From Marinoscillum sp964351625 (GTDB taxonomy: Bacteria > Bacteroidota > Bacteroidia > Cytophagales > Cyclobacteriaceae), in assembly GCA_964351625.1 (NCBI GenBank), contig CAYGOV010000011.1, positions 62,001 to 126,000 on the forward strand: a stretch of DNA of 64,000 nucleotides. The letters run 5' to 3'. A model generated the notes under the pieces. It did not search any database. It had not been told where the DNA came from and was given only the letters and a program-made list of their open reading frames with translations. Position numbers and translations under genes: made by a program. Of the stretch, positions 8,003 through 16,633 are shown piece by piece (the first letter of the stretch is position 1; each line of letters begins with the position of its first letter).

Positions 8003-8902
8003 ATGAATAATACGAAAACACTAGGGGTCATTTACGCCATCACAGGCATACTGCTTTTTTCGAGTAAGGCAGTCATGGTCAAGATTGGCTACACCTTTGG
8101 GGTGGATACCGTTTCGCTGTTGCTTTTCAGGATGCTCTTTGCCTTGCCTTTTTATCTGGTCATTATTGGGCTTCACAAGCCCAAAACGCATCCTGTTCGC
8201 AAAGACTATATCGCCCTGATCCTATTGGGGCTGGTGGGTTATTACCTATCGAGCTACTTTGATTTTCTTGGTCTCCAGTACATCAAAGCCGGACTGGAGC
8301 GATTGATCTTGTTTATCTATCCTACGCTGGTGCTATTGATCTCATTTGTGTTTCTAAAAAAGAAAATCACTAAGGCGCAAGCATTGGGAGTGGTCATTAC
8401 TTACTTGGGCGTAATAGTCATCTTCTACTCCGAGATCAATTTGAACCCTGAAGGAAACGTGACGCTTGGTGCTTCTCTTATCTTAATGAGCGCGCTTACC
8501 TATGCAGCCTATTTGGTGGGGTCTGGATGGCTCATTCCAAAGTTTGGGGCTACGCTGTTCACAGCTTATGCTATGGTGGTTTCTTGCACTGCCGTCATTA
8601 TTCATTATGCAATCAAACAGCCAACAGGCATACTGGACTACCCACAGGAAGTGTATTGGCTTGGGCTGGCCATGGCCGTTTTTGCTACGGTCATTCCTTC
8701 TTTTTTAGTGAGTTATGCCATTCGTAATCTTGGTGCCAATGACTTCTCCATTTTCGGAAGCCTTGGGCCGATTAGCACCATTGGCTTGGCATACCTTTTT
8801 CTCGATGAGCAGCTTTCGCTTTCTCAGTTCTTAGGTGCGGGGGTCATTATCTTCGGGATCTTCCTTGCAGAAAAAAGAAAGACAGTAAAGCCAAACAACT
8901 AA
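8003..8902 (+). CDS. DMT-family permease (two EamA domains)
   Basis: This 299-residue inner-membrane protein has about ten hydrophobic segments arranged as two EamA repeats. The first starts LGVIYAITGILLFSSKAVMVKIGY and the second near residue 150 (GASLILMSALTYAAYLVGSGW). The end IFGIFLAEKRKTVKP is typical of the family. DMT permeases export or exchange metabolites such as amino acids; the substrate is not predictable. Its TAA stop is part of the left end of the inverted-repeat element at 8900-9027. Confidence 0.88.
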   Translation: MNNTKTLGVIYAITGILLFSSKAVMVKIGYTFGVDTVSLLLFRMLFALPFYLVIIGLHKPKTHPVRKDYIALILLGLVGYYLSSYFDFLGLQYIKAGLERLILFIYPTLVLLISFVFLKKKITKAQALGVVITYLGVIVIFYSEINLNPEGNVTLGASLILMSALTYAAYLVGSGWLIPKFGATLFTAYAMVVSCTAVIIHYAIKQPTGILDYPQEVYWLGLAMAVFATVIPSFLVSYAIRNLGANDFSIFGSLGPISTIGLAYLFLDEQLSLSQFLGAGVIIFGIFLAEKRKTVKPNN

Positions 8903-9027
8903 TCCTACTTTGTCAACTTAAGTTGGAAGTGAGATAGAGATTCTCGAAATGTATGTTCAGAGGAGGTTTTGGCACGCTCAATCTGACAGGCTTTTATGGT
9001 TCGTGTAAACTTGACAAAGTAGGACTA
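8900..9027. repeat. 128-bp element with inverted ends (MITE-like or IS remnant)
   Basis: TCCTACTTTGTCAA (8903-8916) is perfectly repeated in reverse at 9011-9024. The match extends to about 20 bp with a few mismatches and begins and ends with TA. A 12-bp palindrome, CAACTTAAGTTG, adjoins the left arm. No gene is inside. The size and terminal inverted repeats fit a non-autonomous element, but no target duplication beyond the possible TA is visible. The left tip supplies the stop codon of the DMT permease gene. Confidence 0.6.
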
Positions 9028-9054
9028 AAAAAAACGGCATTCTTTCGAATGCCG
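9027..9054 (-). terminator. intrinsic terminator of the caspase operon
   Basis: On the minus strand CGGCATTC pairs with GAATGCCG (9035-9042 with 9047-9054, 4-base loop). It is followed by eight T (A-run 9027-9034 on the plus strand). It lies 59 bp past the caspase stop and ends the three-gene operon. Confidence 0.85.
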
Positions 9055-9112
9055 CTAGCCGGTCATCAATCATTTGGCGATGATTCGATTCATCACGACT
9101 GTTTTTAGAGAT

Positions 9113-10294
9113 CTATTTGGCCACAAAAACAAAGTCACTATCCTTCTCATTGGAACCAAACTCTCCCGTTCTTGGAAGGGTCTTCAATCGCTGCATGTAC
9201 GGATAGATTTCTGTCAAGGTGACTATTCTGTCTTCCCCTCCTCGTGTTCGCAGTACTTCCAGAAACTTCTGAGCAAACGGCGAATGCTTGCCTGGTACAC
9301 CGTCAGAAACATATTCCTTTCCTCCGGAAGTCAAGTATCGGCGGGTTTTCTTAGAGAGCTTCCTCACAAGGAGTTCACTATCGGCTATATTCTCATAGAT
9401 GTCTTCTCCTCTACTACTCGCTATCACCGGATCAAATGTCCCACTGAAACATACATCCATTACCAACAGAATATGCTCGCATGGAATGTTGTTGATGATA
9501 TTTCTAAGAATACTGTGGGCTACGTAGGAAGTCTTGGCAGCATCATTGGACAAACTGCCCCTGGTCACCAGATAACCTTCTCCAAATGTCTCATCGAACT
9601 GTCCGTGACCAGCTATGAAGATGATTAATTGATCCTGTGGTTTATACTTTTTGGTTGCATACTCTTTGATTTTAATCAAGAGTTCCTCTTGTTCTGGATT
9701 TTCCAAACGCTCCGTTTCAAATCCATAAATATCTCTTAGCTCCTTCTCGATGGTTTCGGTATCGTAGATGGGATTGACCAGATCGCTCCAGTTGTCATAC
9801 TTGTCTGTTCCGATGAGTAAAGCATAATCCTTGCGGTTAATATCAACGGCTTTAGAAATAGCATCTAAACCAATTAAAATATTTCGATCAGCAGAGACTA
9901 TGCCCCCGTCCGCATTCTCAACCACAAGACTCACTATATTTTCACCATCGAATAAGGTAATAGACTGGTCCAGCTTAAACTCCAATGAGTTCGGGGCAAC
10001 AGGAACATTTTTTGATCCAAGTAGATCACCATCCGCTGATTTGCTCAGATTGATCTTGATTGATTTAATCTCAGACTTAGAAGTAATATTTGCTTTAAAA
10101 TCAATCCGCTTGTCTTGTGAGTTGGTATACGCTGATGATGGAAACACCCATTCTATCGTTGGCATTTCTACCAACTTAGGATTGGTCTCTTTTGTAAAAT
10201 CCAGACCGATCGCATTTGTCTGATCACTTACAAGCTGACTATGCGCGAGCATACTGATCAGCATGAGCGAAAGTGTGATGAATACGTTTTTCAT
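9113..10294 (-). CDS. exported caspase-like peptidase (C14 family)
   Basis: This 393-residue protein has a signal peptide (MKNVFITLSLMLISMLAHSQ), an Ig-like domain at about 45-145 and a caspase/metacaspase domain from about 155 (DYALLIGTDKYDNW). The catalytic dyad is H230 in FIAGHGQ and C282 in VMDVCFSG. The family cleaves proteins after Arg/Lys or Asp; the S1 pocket cannot be read here. It has no T9SS tail, so a periplasmic or outer-membrane-face location is likely. Its start overlaps the stop of the giant surface protein by 4 bp (ATGA), which implies coupled translation. It may process or regulate that protein, but this is inferred from the operon only. Confidence 0.88.
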   Translation of the reverse strand: MKNVFITLSLMLISMLAHSQLVSDQTNAIGLDFTKETNPKLVEMPTIEWVFPSSAYTNSQDKRIDFKANITSKSEIKSIKINLSKSADGDLLGSKNVPVAPNSLEFKLDQSITLFDGENIVSLVVENADGGIVSADRNILIGLDAISKAVDINRKDYALLIGTDKYDNWSDLVNPIYDTETIEKELRDIYGFETERLENPEQEELLIKIKEYATKKYKPQDQLIIFIAGHGQFDETFGEGYLVTRGSLSNDAAKTSYVAHSILRNIINNIPCEHILLVMDVCFSGTFDPVIASSRGEDIYENIADSELLVRKLSKKTRRYLTSGGKEYVSDGVPGKHSPFAQKFLEVLRTRGGEDRIVTLTEIYPYMQRLKTLPRTGEFGSNEKDSDFVFVAK

Positions 10295-13200
10295 TCTACT
10301 ACAAATTTTTTGGTGAATTCTAGTTCGACTCCTTTTGATAGTACTGTAAGCCTATAGAGATAAAGTCCTGAAGTCATAGCTGCTGGACGCTCCATGGTAA
10401 ACTCATAAAGGCCTGAAGGCATCTGGTCTTCCACTTTCCAAAACACCCTTCCTGTCAAATCAATCACCTCAAGTTTCACATTGAAATCCTCATCATGCTC
10501 TGGGAGTGAGATTGGTATGTTTACCTGCTTTTCGAATGGATTTGGATAGGCATCTCCAATACTGATGCGCTCAGAAGTAAACAGGTCATCAGGGTCCTGG
10601 CTAAAGAATATTTTGAAAGACTTCTTACCCTGCAGATCAAAAGCATAGCCAGGTTGACTGAGCATATCGATGATTCTATCCTCAGCGACATCTAGAAGTT
10701 TTAGGTTAGAAATATTTCCAAAAGCATCACCCCAGTGGAGCTTGGAAAGGCCAGCTTGATCTGATCTAACCTCAAATTCCCAACTATAGCTATCAGCCAC
10801 GGATACAATGTCCTTACTGAAGCTACTGAAGGCATATTCTGGATGATCGAAAGTAATCTCGAGGTATCTAAGCCAGCGTGGCAGTGTGAGTGCATCAAAT
10901 TGATCCACACCCACTTTTGCTTGCTGATGCATACCAATAGATCCGCTTCCTTGATTGTCACCCTGCTCTAGCGTTAGCGGCAGATACCAATCATAGTCTG
11001 GTCGCTCGATAGTGCTGGTACGACCACCTGTAGGCGTCTTGTCTGCATAGGTGATCGTGATGGTTTTATTGCTCTCAGACATTAGGTTTACGAAAGCACC
11101 TTTGAATTTCTCTAGTTGAGTACTCTCCGGCCATCTTGCAGGATCATTGGGATCAAGCACCCTAAGTGGTCCCACCTCTGGAATCCCATTTCTTGTCAAA
11201 ACTGCACTCCAGTTAATATCTACTGCATATGGATTACCAATTAGATTCCACCCTGGTCTAAGCACTATTTCCTGAGGATCAGTCGTATTGACTTGGGCTG
11301 ATCCAATTTTGACCTCAGCAGCCTCTTTCGCATTGAAAAAATACCCCTCTCCAATTTTGACAGGCGATGAAGCTACTAAATCTTCAAGCCCGCTAACGTC
11401 AGGTGTTGCAGATGGATTATATTTTATAAGTCTCCAGATTGTTTTATCAGGAATTCCACCATTGTATTCATTGAAGATTTCCTGAACGCGGTTGCCAGTA
11501 CCTTCAAAAACAAATGGAATGGAGATGATTTCATAGTCTTCGACTTTTCCGCCAAAGCGGGTAATAGACTCAATGGCTGGACTAGACGCTTCTGAAAAAG
11601 AAAGGGATATTTTTCGCTTTTCGCTTTCCGCGATATTGCCAGAAGCATCTGTGGCTGTCACATAAAACTCCATACCTACCCCGTCGAAATCGCCCTCACT
11701 GATAGTGATGGTATAAGGACTAGTTTGTGTCGAGACATCTGTTGTTTCAAAATCTTCAGCGGTAAGTGCTCGCGTCTTAAAGATCACCGTACTTATTCTA
11801 AAGTCGCTTACTTCTACTGAGAGGGTAATAGGCGCCGATCCAATTGCAAAGTCTTTAGGATCAGATAAGCTACTGATGACTGGAAGTTCAAGATCTATAA
11901 ATTTCTGAATCAATATCTCTTGGGAAGCTGTCGTAAAGGCTCCTTTGGAATCTGTAGCCCTTAAGGTCAAAGTGACAGTTGAGTCTTCTTCATTGGTGAA
12001 GATTACACTATTCTTTAAGGTGTTACCATCTATTTCAAAAGCATCCCCACCAGTATCAATGCTATAGGTTTGGGAGTCTCCAGCATCCTCATCCGAAGCA
12101 CTTAAGGTGCCGATGGTCGTACCAATAGCACTATAAGCCACCGTTTCATTATTGGAAAGGGAAAGGTTGGTTGGGGCATCGTTTATATCTCTAATCGTGA
12201 TCTCAAGGCTTCCTATATAGGTCAGTCCACCGCTATCAGTCGTGCGAATTTCGATCTGATAAGTGCTCTTCGTCTCAAAGTTGAAAGATCCGCTTGTGAA
12301 AAGTGAATCTTCTTTTATTGAGAATGAACTGTTGTCATTGCCTGTGCCCACAAACGTGTAGGTGAAAGATTCGACGGTATTGGCATCTGTGGTCGTAAGT
12401 TTTCCTACGAAGGTACCTGTCGCAATATTTTCATCTATCGAGCGATTAGAAAGATTGATCCCTGTTGGAGCAATGTTTTCTTCTCCATCTGTTTCGAAAT
12501 TCGAAGATTCAAATGCGGAACTCCCACTTGCATTATTGGCCCTCACACGGAAATAGTAAACTGTACGCTGGGTAAGGCCCGTCAGATCAATGTTGGTGGA
12601 GGAGGTGCTTGATTGAAAAAGGGTATCAGAAAATGTTTGCGTGCTGGAAAGCTGAAAATCGTAAGAATCTACTCCACCTGGGTTGTTCCAGCTACAGCGA
12701 GCACTTTGTAGGGTGATGTTGCTGGTGGCTAGGTTGAAAGGAAGAGAAGGGATGGTAATGAAGGTTAAGGTGTCTGAGTAGCTCGAAGTTGCAGAGCCAT
12801 TATAGGCTTTGGTTCTAATTTTATACTCAGTTCCCGGTTGGAGACCTGCGATGGAAGTCTCAGTTGATACCGTATTTCGCTGATTAAAACCAGAGACATA
12901 AGTGATAAAATCTGTGTTCGAAACATCAATCAAATAACCGTTTGCGCCTGTAACTACTCCCCAATTTGCTTTGGCTGTATTACTGGTTATTTCGAAGACT
13001 TCACCCATGACAGGATTGGAGGGTGCAGTTAATACACTGCTTGTAGACGAATATCTAGATGAGCCGGAGGCATTGAATGCCTGTACTCTATAGGAATAAT
13101 TTTTTCCCCCAGCTAAGCCTGTTACTAGTGCATTAGTCGCAGCAATATTAATTACTGTAGCATCTATAGTTTGAAAACCATCAGAGGAAACTTCAACACC

Positions 13201-15777
13201 ATAAAATGTAGCACTTTCGACTGGATTCCAACTAACCACGAACGAACTATTGGTAATATCGGATGCTCCAAATACCGAAAGAGTAGGTGCTAAGGGTCTT
13301 GTTAAAAATTCAACTTCATTGCTAAATTCTGAGTAGATATCATTTGATAATGCTGGGTTTGAGATATTCCGAGCTCTCACCTTTACTTTATGGATTTTCC
13401 CTAAACTGAATCCTGTGTAATAGTAAGAAGTATCCACAATGCTCCCAATCGGGTCAGTACTCGATCCCGCCGGAGTGATGGTAAGCTCAAATTCATCTGC
13501 AACGCCTGATGGTCGATTCCAAGTTATAAAAACAGAGTCAATTAGAATGTTTTTGGTGGCAATCTCGATTAGAGTAGGACTCAAAGGCCCAGTAACAATT
13601 TCCAAATCTATAGCCTCAGATGACCTGTTTTGCCCATTTACGGAAGACACATATACTGTGTAATAAGTACCCGGTTGGAGCTCAGTGGCTAGGAATGTGT
13701 TTATTGAAACATTGAGAATTGAATCTATCACTAAGGTTTCTCCTTGATAAATTTTAACTCTATCCGCAGCATCATTACTTCTTTTTATCCAAGTTACCTC
13801 AAATGCAGATCGGGTAACCGAAGCAGCAACTAATGTTAAAGAAGTTGGTGATTGAGGTAGCGTTTGAATTTCTTCCGAGTAGACTTTGGATGGTGAATCA
13901 AATTGATTGATTGCTGTGATACTTATTCTATAGTTAGTGTTTGGGTTGATTTGTGAAATTAAATCTAAAAAATTATAGCTGACAGTGTCTGAATCGGGAG
14001 CGGAGATTGTACTTACCTGGGGCGTTCCACTCGAAGTAATATTTTCGATTTCTATTTTATACTTAGAAGCATATTTTTCTTTGATCCATCGCGCTTCGAT
14101 TCTTGTTTGGGAAACATCAAAAACAGGTTCTATCCTGCTAGGAATTTTTATCAAGTCTACTACCCAATCCTGAGAGCCACCTTCTTCAGAGGTAATGGAG
14201 TAAGTTACTGGACTGGTAAAATCCGTCAATGCCGCAACACCAGTTGCTCCACCAGATATATGGTATTCCAGATTTATTGACGTAAGATCAGTAGTACTAT
14301 CAACTTCGTAGATGAAAGTGTTTCCTTCTTTAGTTTGATTCCCTGTGAACTCTGAATTGGAAACACTAAACAAGCTATTTCCTTTCCAAATATTCTCAAA
14401 AACATAAAAGCCCCTTTGGTTGATAGCCACTAAGTCCATGTCCCCATCATGATCAAAATCCGTGGTTTCCATACTTAAATAATTATTGCTCCCACAGGAA
14501 TTACAAGTAGCTTTTGCCCCAATCAAAATGCTAGACGGAAAAGTACCTGTTCCAGAGGTGTTTTCGTAATATCTGATGTCCCCTGAACTAAATGCGAATT
14601 TGTCCATATCACCATCAGCATCTACATCTATTGCAACAGAAGGGAAGTTTTCAATTTCCATTACCCCATCAGAATTCCAGTCAACGTTAAAACTTCCGGT
14701 AGCAGTAGTCCCGATCGAAACTTGTCTGTTTGCAGGCCTAACATAAATACCTCCTTGAGGAGTTGGAATCTGAACCCAGAAATTATCGTATCTACCAGCA
14801 CTTATACCATAATTTTCTAAACAGGTTGGCGATGCATCACATCCAGTTAAAATTATAGCTGTCCCCAATGTGCCATTACTTTGCATTGGGGAATATCCGA
14901 TAGTCCTATACACAAAACTTGCATAGCCGTTAGAATTAGACTGCTCCTCTATATACCATAAAACATCCTGCAAGCCATCACCATTTAAATCATGTATTGA
15001 AATGTATTTCGCTCTAGGAAGACTATAATTATAGGATGAATTATCAGGCATTGGATAATCGACTCGCGAACCAAAGGTTCCATCCCCATTGTTTTTAATA
15101 ATCGAGATATTGTTTTTATAGGGGAATACAATGTCATTATCTCCATCCGCATCAATATCTGCGGCGGTTATATCAGATACGCTTGACCATGATTCTCCAG
15201 TCGACCATGTAGCAATTGTTTTAATCCCCGACCATGATTTACCCGAATTATTCCTCCTCCAGAGTATCCGGTGGTTTTCATAAGCATAGGCCAGAATATC
15301 CTCATAGCCATCACCATCCAAATCTGCCATAGTCATTACCTGCAGTCTACCACCTGTCCAGTTTTGCTGTATATCCGTCCGAGTAAAAGTCGCAGCTGCA
15401 GAGTCCGGTAATAGTGTAAATTGAGTTGACCTCCAATTGTAAGTACTATTTGCAATGGACAAAGTCACAGGGCCAGGTGTCAGTTTTTGAGTAGCGGATT
15501 CATTTACAGTAAATGTTTTTCTAAATATCCCCTGATAATTATTAAAATCTGTGGAATTAAGAGCAGTGGTAAACGCACTTTCAGATGAGTTCTGACCAGT
15601 ATACGCTGTGACAGTTTGGCTTGTTCCCGGGTATTTGAATATGATAAATGATTTATCCTTTTTAATTGCTTTTGGATAAATCTGTATAGTCCTCTGCGCA
15701 TTACCTGAAATAGAAAAAGCAAAGAGAAGTATTACTAGAAAGCAAACCTTGAGAATTATTTGTAACATGGTTTTCAT
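10291..15777 (-). CDS. giant FG-GAP/fibronectin III/cadherin surface protein with T9SS sorting domain
   Basis: This 1828-residue protein has an N-terminal signal peptide. A beta-propeller at about 130-490 contains calcium-type FG-GAP/VCBS loops such as DLDGDGYEDI, DIDADGDNDI, DLNGDGLQD, DVDADGDMD and DFDHDGDMDL. Six fibronectin III repeats run from about 560 to 1100; their strands open SQTRIEARW, RSAFEVTW, DSVFITW, NSSFVVSW, NTAKANW and QSARCSW. Two cadherin-like repeats follow at about 1105-1300 (APTGINLSNRSIDENIATG, then DINDAPTNLSLS). After further beta-rich regions, the last 90 residues are a type IX sorting domain (YPNPFEKQVNIPISLPE to YRLTV). It is probably a cell-surface adhesin or carbohydrate-binding scaffold. 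It is preceded by the Kre9-like gene (11 bp) and followed by the caspase gene (4-bp overlap). Confidence 0.9.
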   Translation of the reverse strand: MKTMLQIILKVCFLVILLFAFSISGNAQRTIQIYPKAIKKDKSFIIFKYPGTSQTVTAYTGQNSSESAFTTALNSTDFNNYQGIFRKTFTVNESATQKLTPGPVTLSIANSTYNWRSTQFTLLPDSAAATFTRTDIQQNWTGGRLQVMTMADLDGDGYEDILAYAYENHRILWRRNNSGKSWSGIKTIATWSTGESWSSVSDITAADIDADGDNDIVFPYKNNISIIKNNGDGTFGSRVDYPMPDNSSYNYSLPRAKYISIHDLNGDGLQDVLWYIEEQSNSNGYASFVYRTIGYSPMQSNGTLGTAIILTGCDASPTCLENYGISAGRYDNFWVQIPTPQGGIYVRPANRQVSIGTTATGSFNVDWNSDGVMEIENFPSVAIDVDADGDMDKFAFSSGDIRYYENTSGTGTFPSSILIGAKATCNSCGSNNYLSMETTDFDHDGDMDLVAINQRGFYVFENIWKGNSLFSVSNSEFTGNQTKEGNTFIYEVDSTTDLTSINLEYHISGGATGVAALTDFTSPVTYSITSEEGGSQDWVVDLIKIPSRIEPVFDVSQTRIEARWIKEKYASKYKIEIENITSSGTPQVSTISAPDSDTVSYNFLDLISQINPNTNYRISITAINQFDSPSKVYSEEIQTLPQSPTSLTLVAASVTRSAFEVTWIKRSNDAADRVKIYQGETLVIDSILNVSINTFLATELQPGTYYTVYVSSVNGQNRSSEAIDLEIVTGPLSPTLIEIATKNILIDSVFITWNRPSGVADEFELTITPAGSSTDPIGSIVDTSYYYTGFSLGKIHKVKVRARNISNPALSNDIYSEFSNEVEFLTRPLAPTLSVFGASDITNSSFVVSWNPVESATFYGVEVSSDGFQTIDATVINIAATNALVTGLAGGKNYSYRVQAFNASGSSRYSSTSSVLTAPSNPVMGEVFEITSNTAKANWGVVTGANGYLIDVSNTDFITYVSGFNQRNTVSTETSIAGLQPGTEYKIRTKAYNGSATSSYSDTLTFITIPSLPFNLATSNITLQSARCSWNNPGGVDSYDFQLSSTQTFSDTLFQSSTSSTNIDLTGLTQRTVYYFRVRANNASGSSAFESSNFETDGEENIAPTGINLSNRSIDENIATGTFVGKLTTTDANTVESFTYTFVGTGNDNSSFSIKEDSLFTSGSFNFETKSTYQIEIRTTDSGGLTYIGSLEITIRDINDAPTNLSLSNNETVAYSAIGTTIGTLSASDEDAGDSQTYSIDTGGDAFEIDGNTLKNSVIFTNEEDSTVTLTLRATDSKGAFTTASQEILIQKFIDLELPVISSLSDPKDFAIGSAPITLSVEVSDFRISTVIFKTRALTAEDFETTDVSTQTSPYTITISEGDFDGVGMEFYVTATDASGNIAESEKRKISLSFSEASSPAIESITRFGGKVEDYEIISIPFVFEGTGNRVQEIFNEYNGGIPDKTIWRLIKYNPSATPDVSGLEDLVASSPVKIGEGYFFNAKEAAEVKIGSAQVNTTDPQEIVLRPGWNLIGNPYAVDINWSAVLTRNGIPEVGPLRVLDPNDPARWPESTQLEKFKGAFVNLMSESNKTITITYADKTPTGGRTSTIERPDYDWYLPLTLEQGDNQGSGSIGMHQQAKVGVDQFDALTLPRWLRYLEITFDHPEYAFSSFSKDIVSVADSYSWEFEVRSDQAGLSKLHWGDAFGNISNLKLLDVAEDRIIDMLSQPGYAFDLQGKKSFKIFFSQDPDDLFTSERISIGDAYPNPFEKQVNIPISLPEHDEDFNVKLEVIDLTGRVFWKVEDQMPSGLYEFTMERPAAMTSGLYLYRLTVLSKGVELEFTKKFVVE

Positions 15778-15788
15778 AAATCGATCAA

Positions 15789-16532
15789 TTAATCAAATAA
15801 TACTGGTCCTGGGATTTCACTTTCACCTGCACTCGTTGCAGGATCAGAATTGGCCAAGGCCATATATCCAGCACCGCCTACTGCCCCACCGACTAGTACT
15901 TGCAGGATAAAAGGAATCTTTCTTTTGACGCTAAAAGTTGGCGTATAGACCACATCCTCACTGTTTTTCTGATCTCGGATGCGCATCTTGTAATCCTTGC
16001 CCGGCTTGATGTCTTTTGGGATGACTAGTTCATATTCTCCCACGTTAGCCACGTTTGTGAAAGTATGGACGATCTCTTTGTCTTTATTGTACAAATCCAT
16101 AGTCAAGACGTCATTTCCCCTACCTGCAACCCAAGTAAGATTATATGGCCTACCTCGCTTGAAGGAGTCTAGGCTTTCAAAATCTGTAAGCTCAACAAAT
16201 GGGATGTAAATTTTGCCTTTGAGCTCTAGCGCAACCTTTCCTTTGAAGTCAGCCCCAAGTTCTTCTTTCGCATTCCAGATCACCTTTTTACTCCCCCCTA
16301 CGGCCACATCTACTCCTATGTCTCCTGAGACTAGCTCAAGTGGTTGGATATAATTGTCTGATGAAGCATACAAACTCAAAGTATACTTATGATCGATATT
16401 GTCATCCATCAGCTCATAGTTGATGATGACATTTTCGCCCTGAGTAGCAACAGAGGTGATGAAAAGGTCTTGTCCTGATAGGATCAGTCCTGAAAGAAAG
16501 ATTGGGATAAATAGCCCCGTTTTAAAGGTCAT
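15789..16532 (-). CDS. exported Kre9/KNH-like (Ser-Thr-rich GPI-type) beta-sandwich protein
   Basis: This 247-residue protein has a signal peptide (MTFKTGLFIPIFLSGLILSG). Residues about 115-205 resemble the Kre9/KNH domain: KRGRPYNLTWVAGRG, VLTMDLYNKDKE, NVGEYELVIPKDIKPGKDY, then TFSV. A hydrophobic glycine-rich segment near the end (IPFILQVLVGGAVGGAGYMAL) could be a membrane anchor. It is the first gene of the operon with the giant surface protein and the caspase, so it may anchor or chaperone one of them. The domain call is by pattern only and the role is inference. Confidence 0.65.
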   Translation of the reverse strand: MTFKTGLFIPIFLSGLILSGQDLFITSVATQGENVIINYELMDDNIDHKYTLSLYASSDNYIQPLELVSGDIGVDVAVGGSKKVIWNAKEELGADFKGKVALELKGKIYIPFVELTDFESLDSFKRGRPYNLTWVAGRGNDVLTMDLYNKDKEIVHTFTNVANVGEYELVIPKDIKPGKDYKMRIRDQKNSEDVVYTPTFSVKRKIPFILQVLVGGAVGGAGYMALANSDPATSAGESEIPGPVLFD

Positions 16533-16566
16533 AGCTTATGCGTTTGTTTACGATATGCAATACCGT

Positions 16567-16595
16567 CAAAGGTATTTTTACTGACTAGGAGACAA
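16567..16595 (-). promoter_or_regulatory. promoter of the Kre9-like/giant protein/caspase operon
   Basis: On the minus strand TTG (plus 16593-16595), 18 bp and TACCTTTG (plus 16567-16574) fit the Bacteroidota pattern TTG-N18..20-TAnnTTTG. The predicted start of RNA is near 16560, leaving a leader of about 28 bases before the ATG at 16532. Confidence 0.65.
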
Positions 16596-16633
16596 TATCA
16601 GAAATCAGTCAACCTTTATCAGAAATCAGTCAA
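16596..16633. promoter_or_regulatory. two 17-bp direct repeats adjoining the -33 box: candidate HTCS operator
   Basis: TATCAGAAATCAGTCAA occurs perfectly at 16596-16612 and again at 16617-16633, period 21 bp (two helical turns). The first copy touches the TTG of the promoter above; the second covers the stop codon of the HTCS gene. AraC-type regulators commonly bind such direct repeats beside the RNA polymerase site. The adjacent HTCS is the obvious candidate binder, inferred from position. Confidence 0.65.

Noticed and set aside
9074..9628. 184-codon open frame on the plus strand
   Set aside because: It is the reverse shadow of the caspase-like gene, which has clear catalytic motifs.
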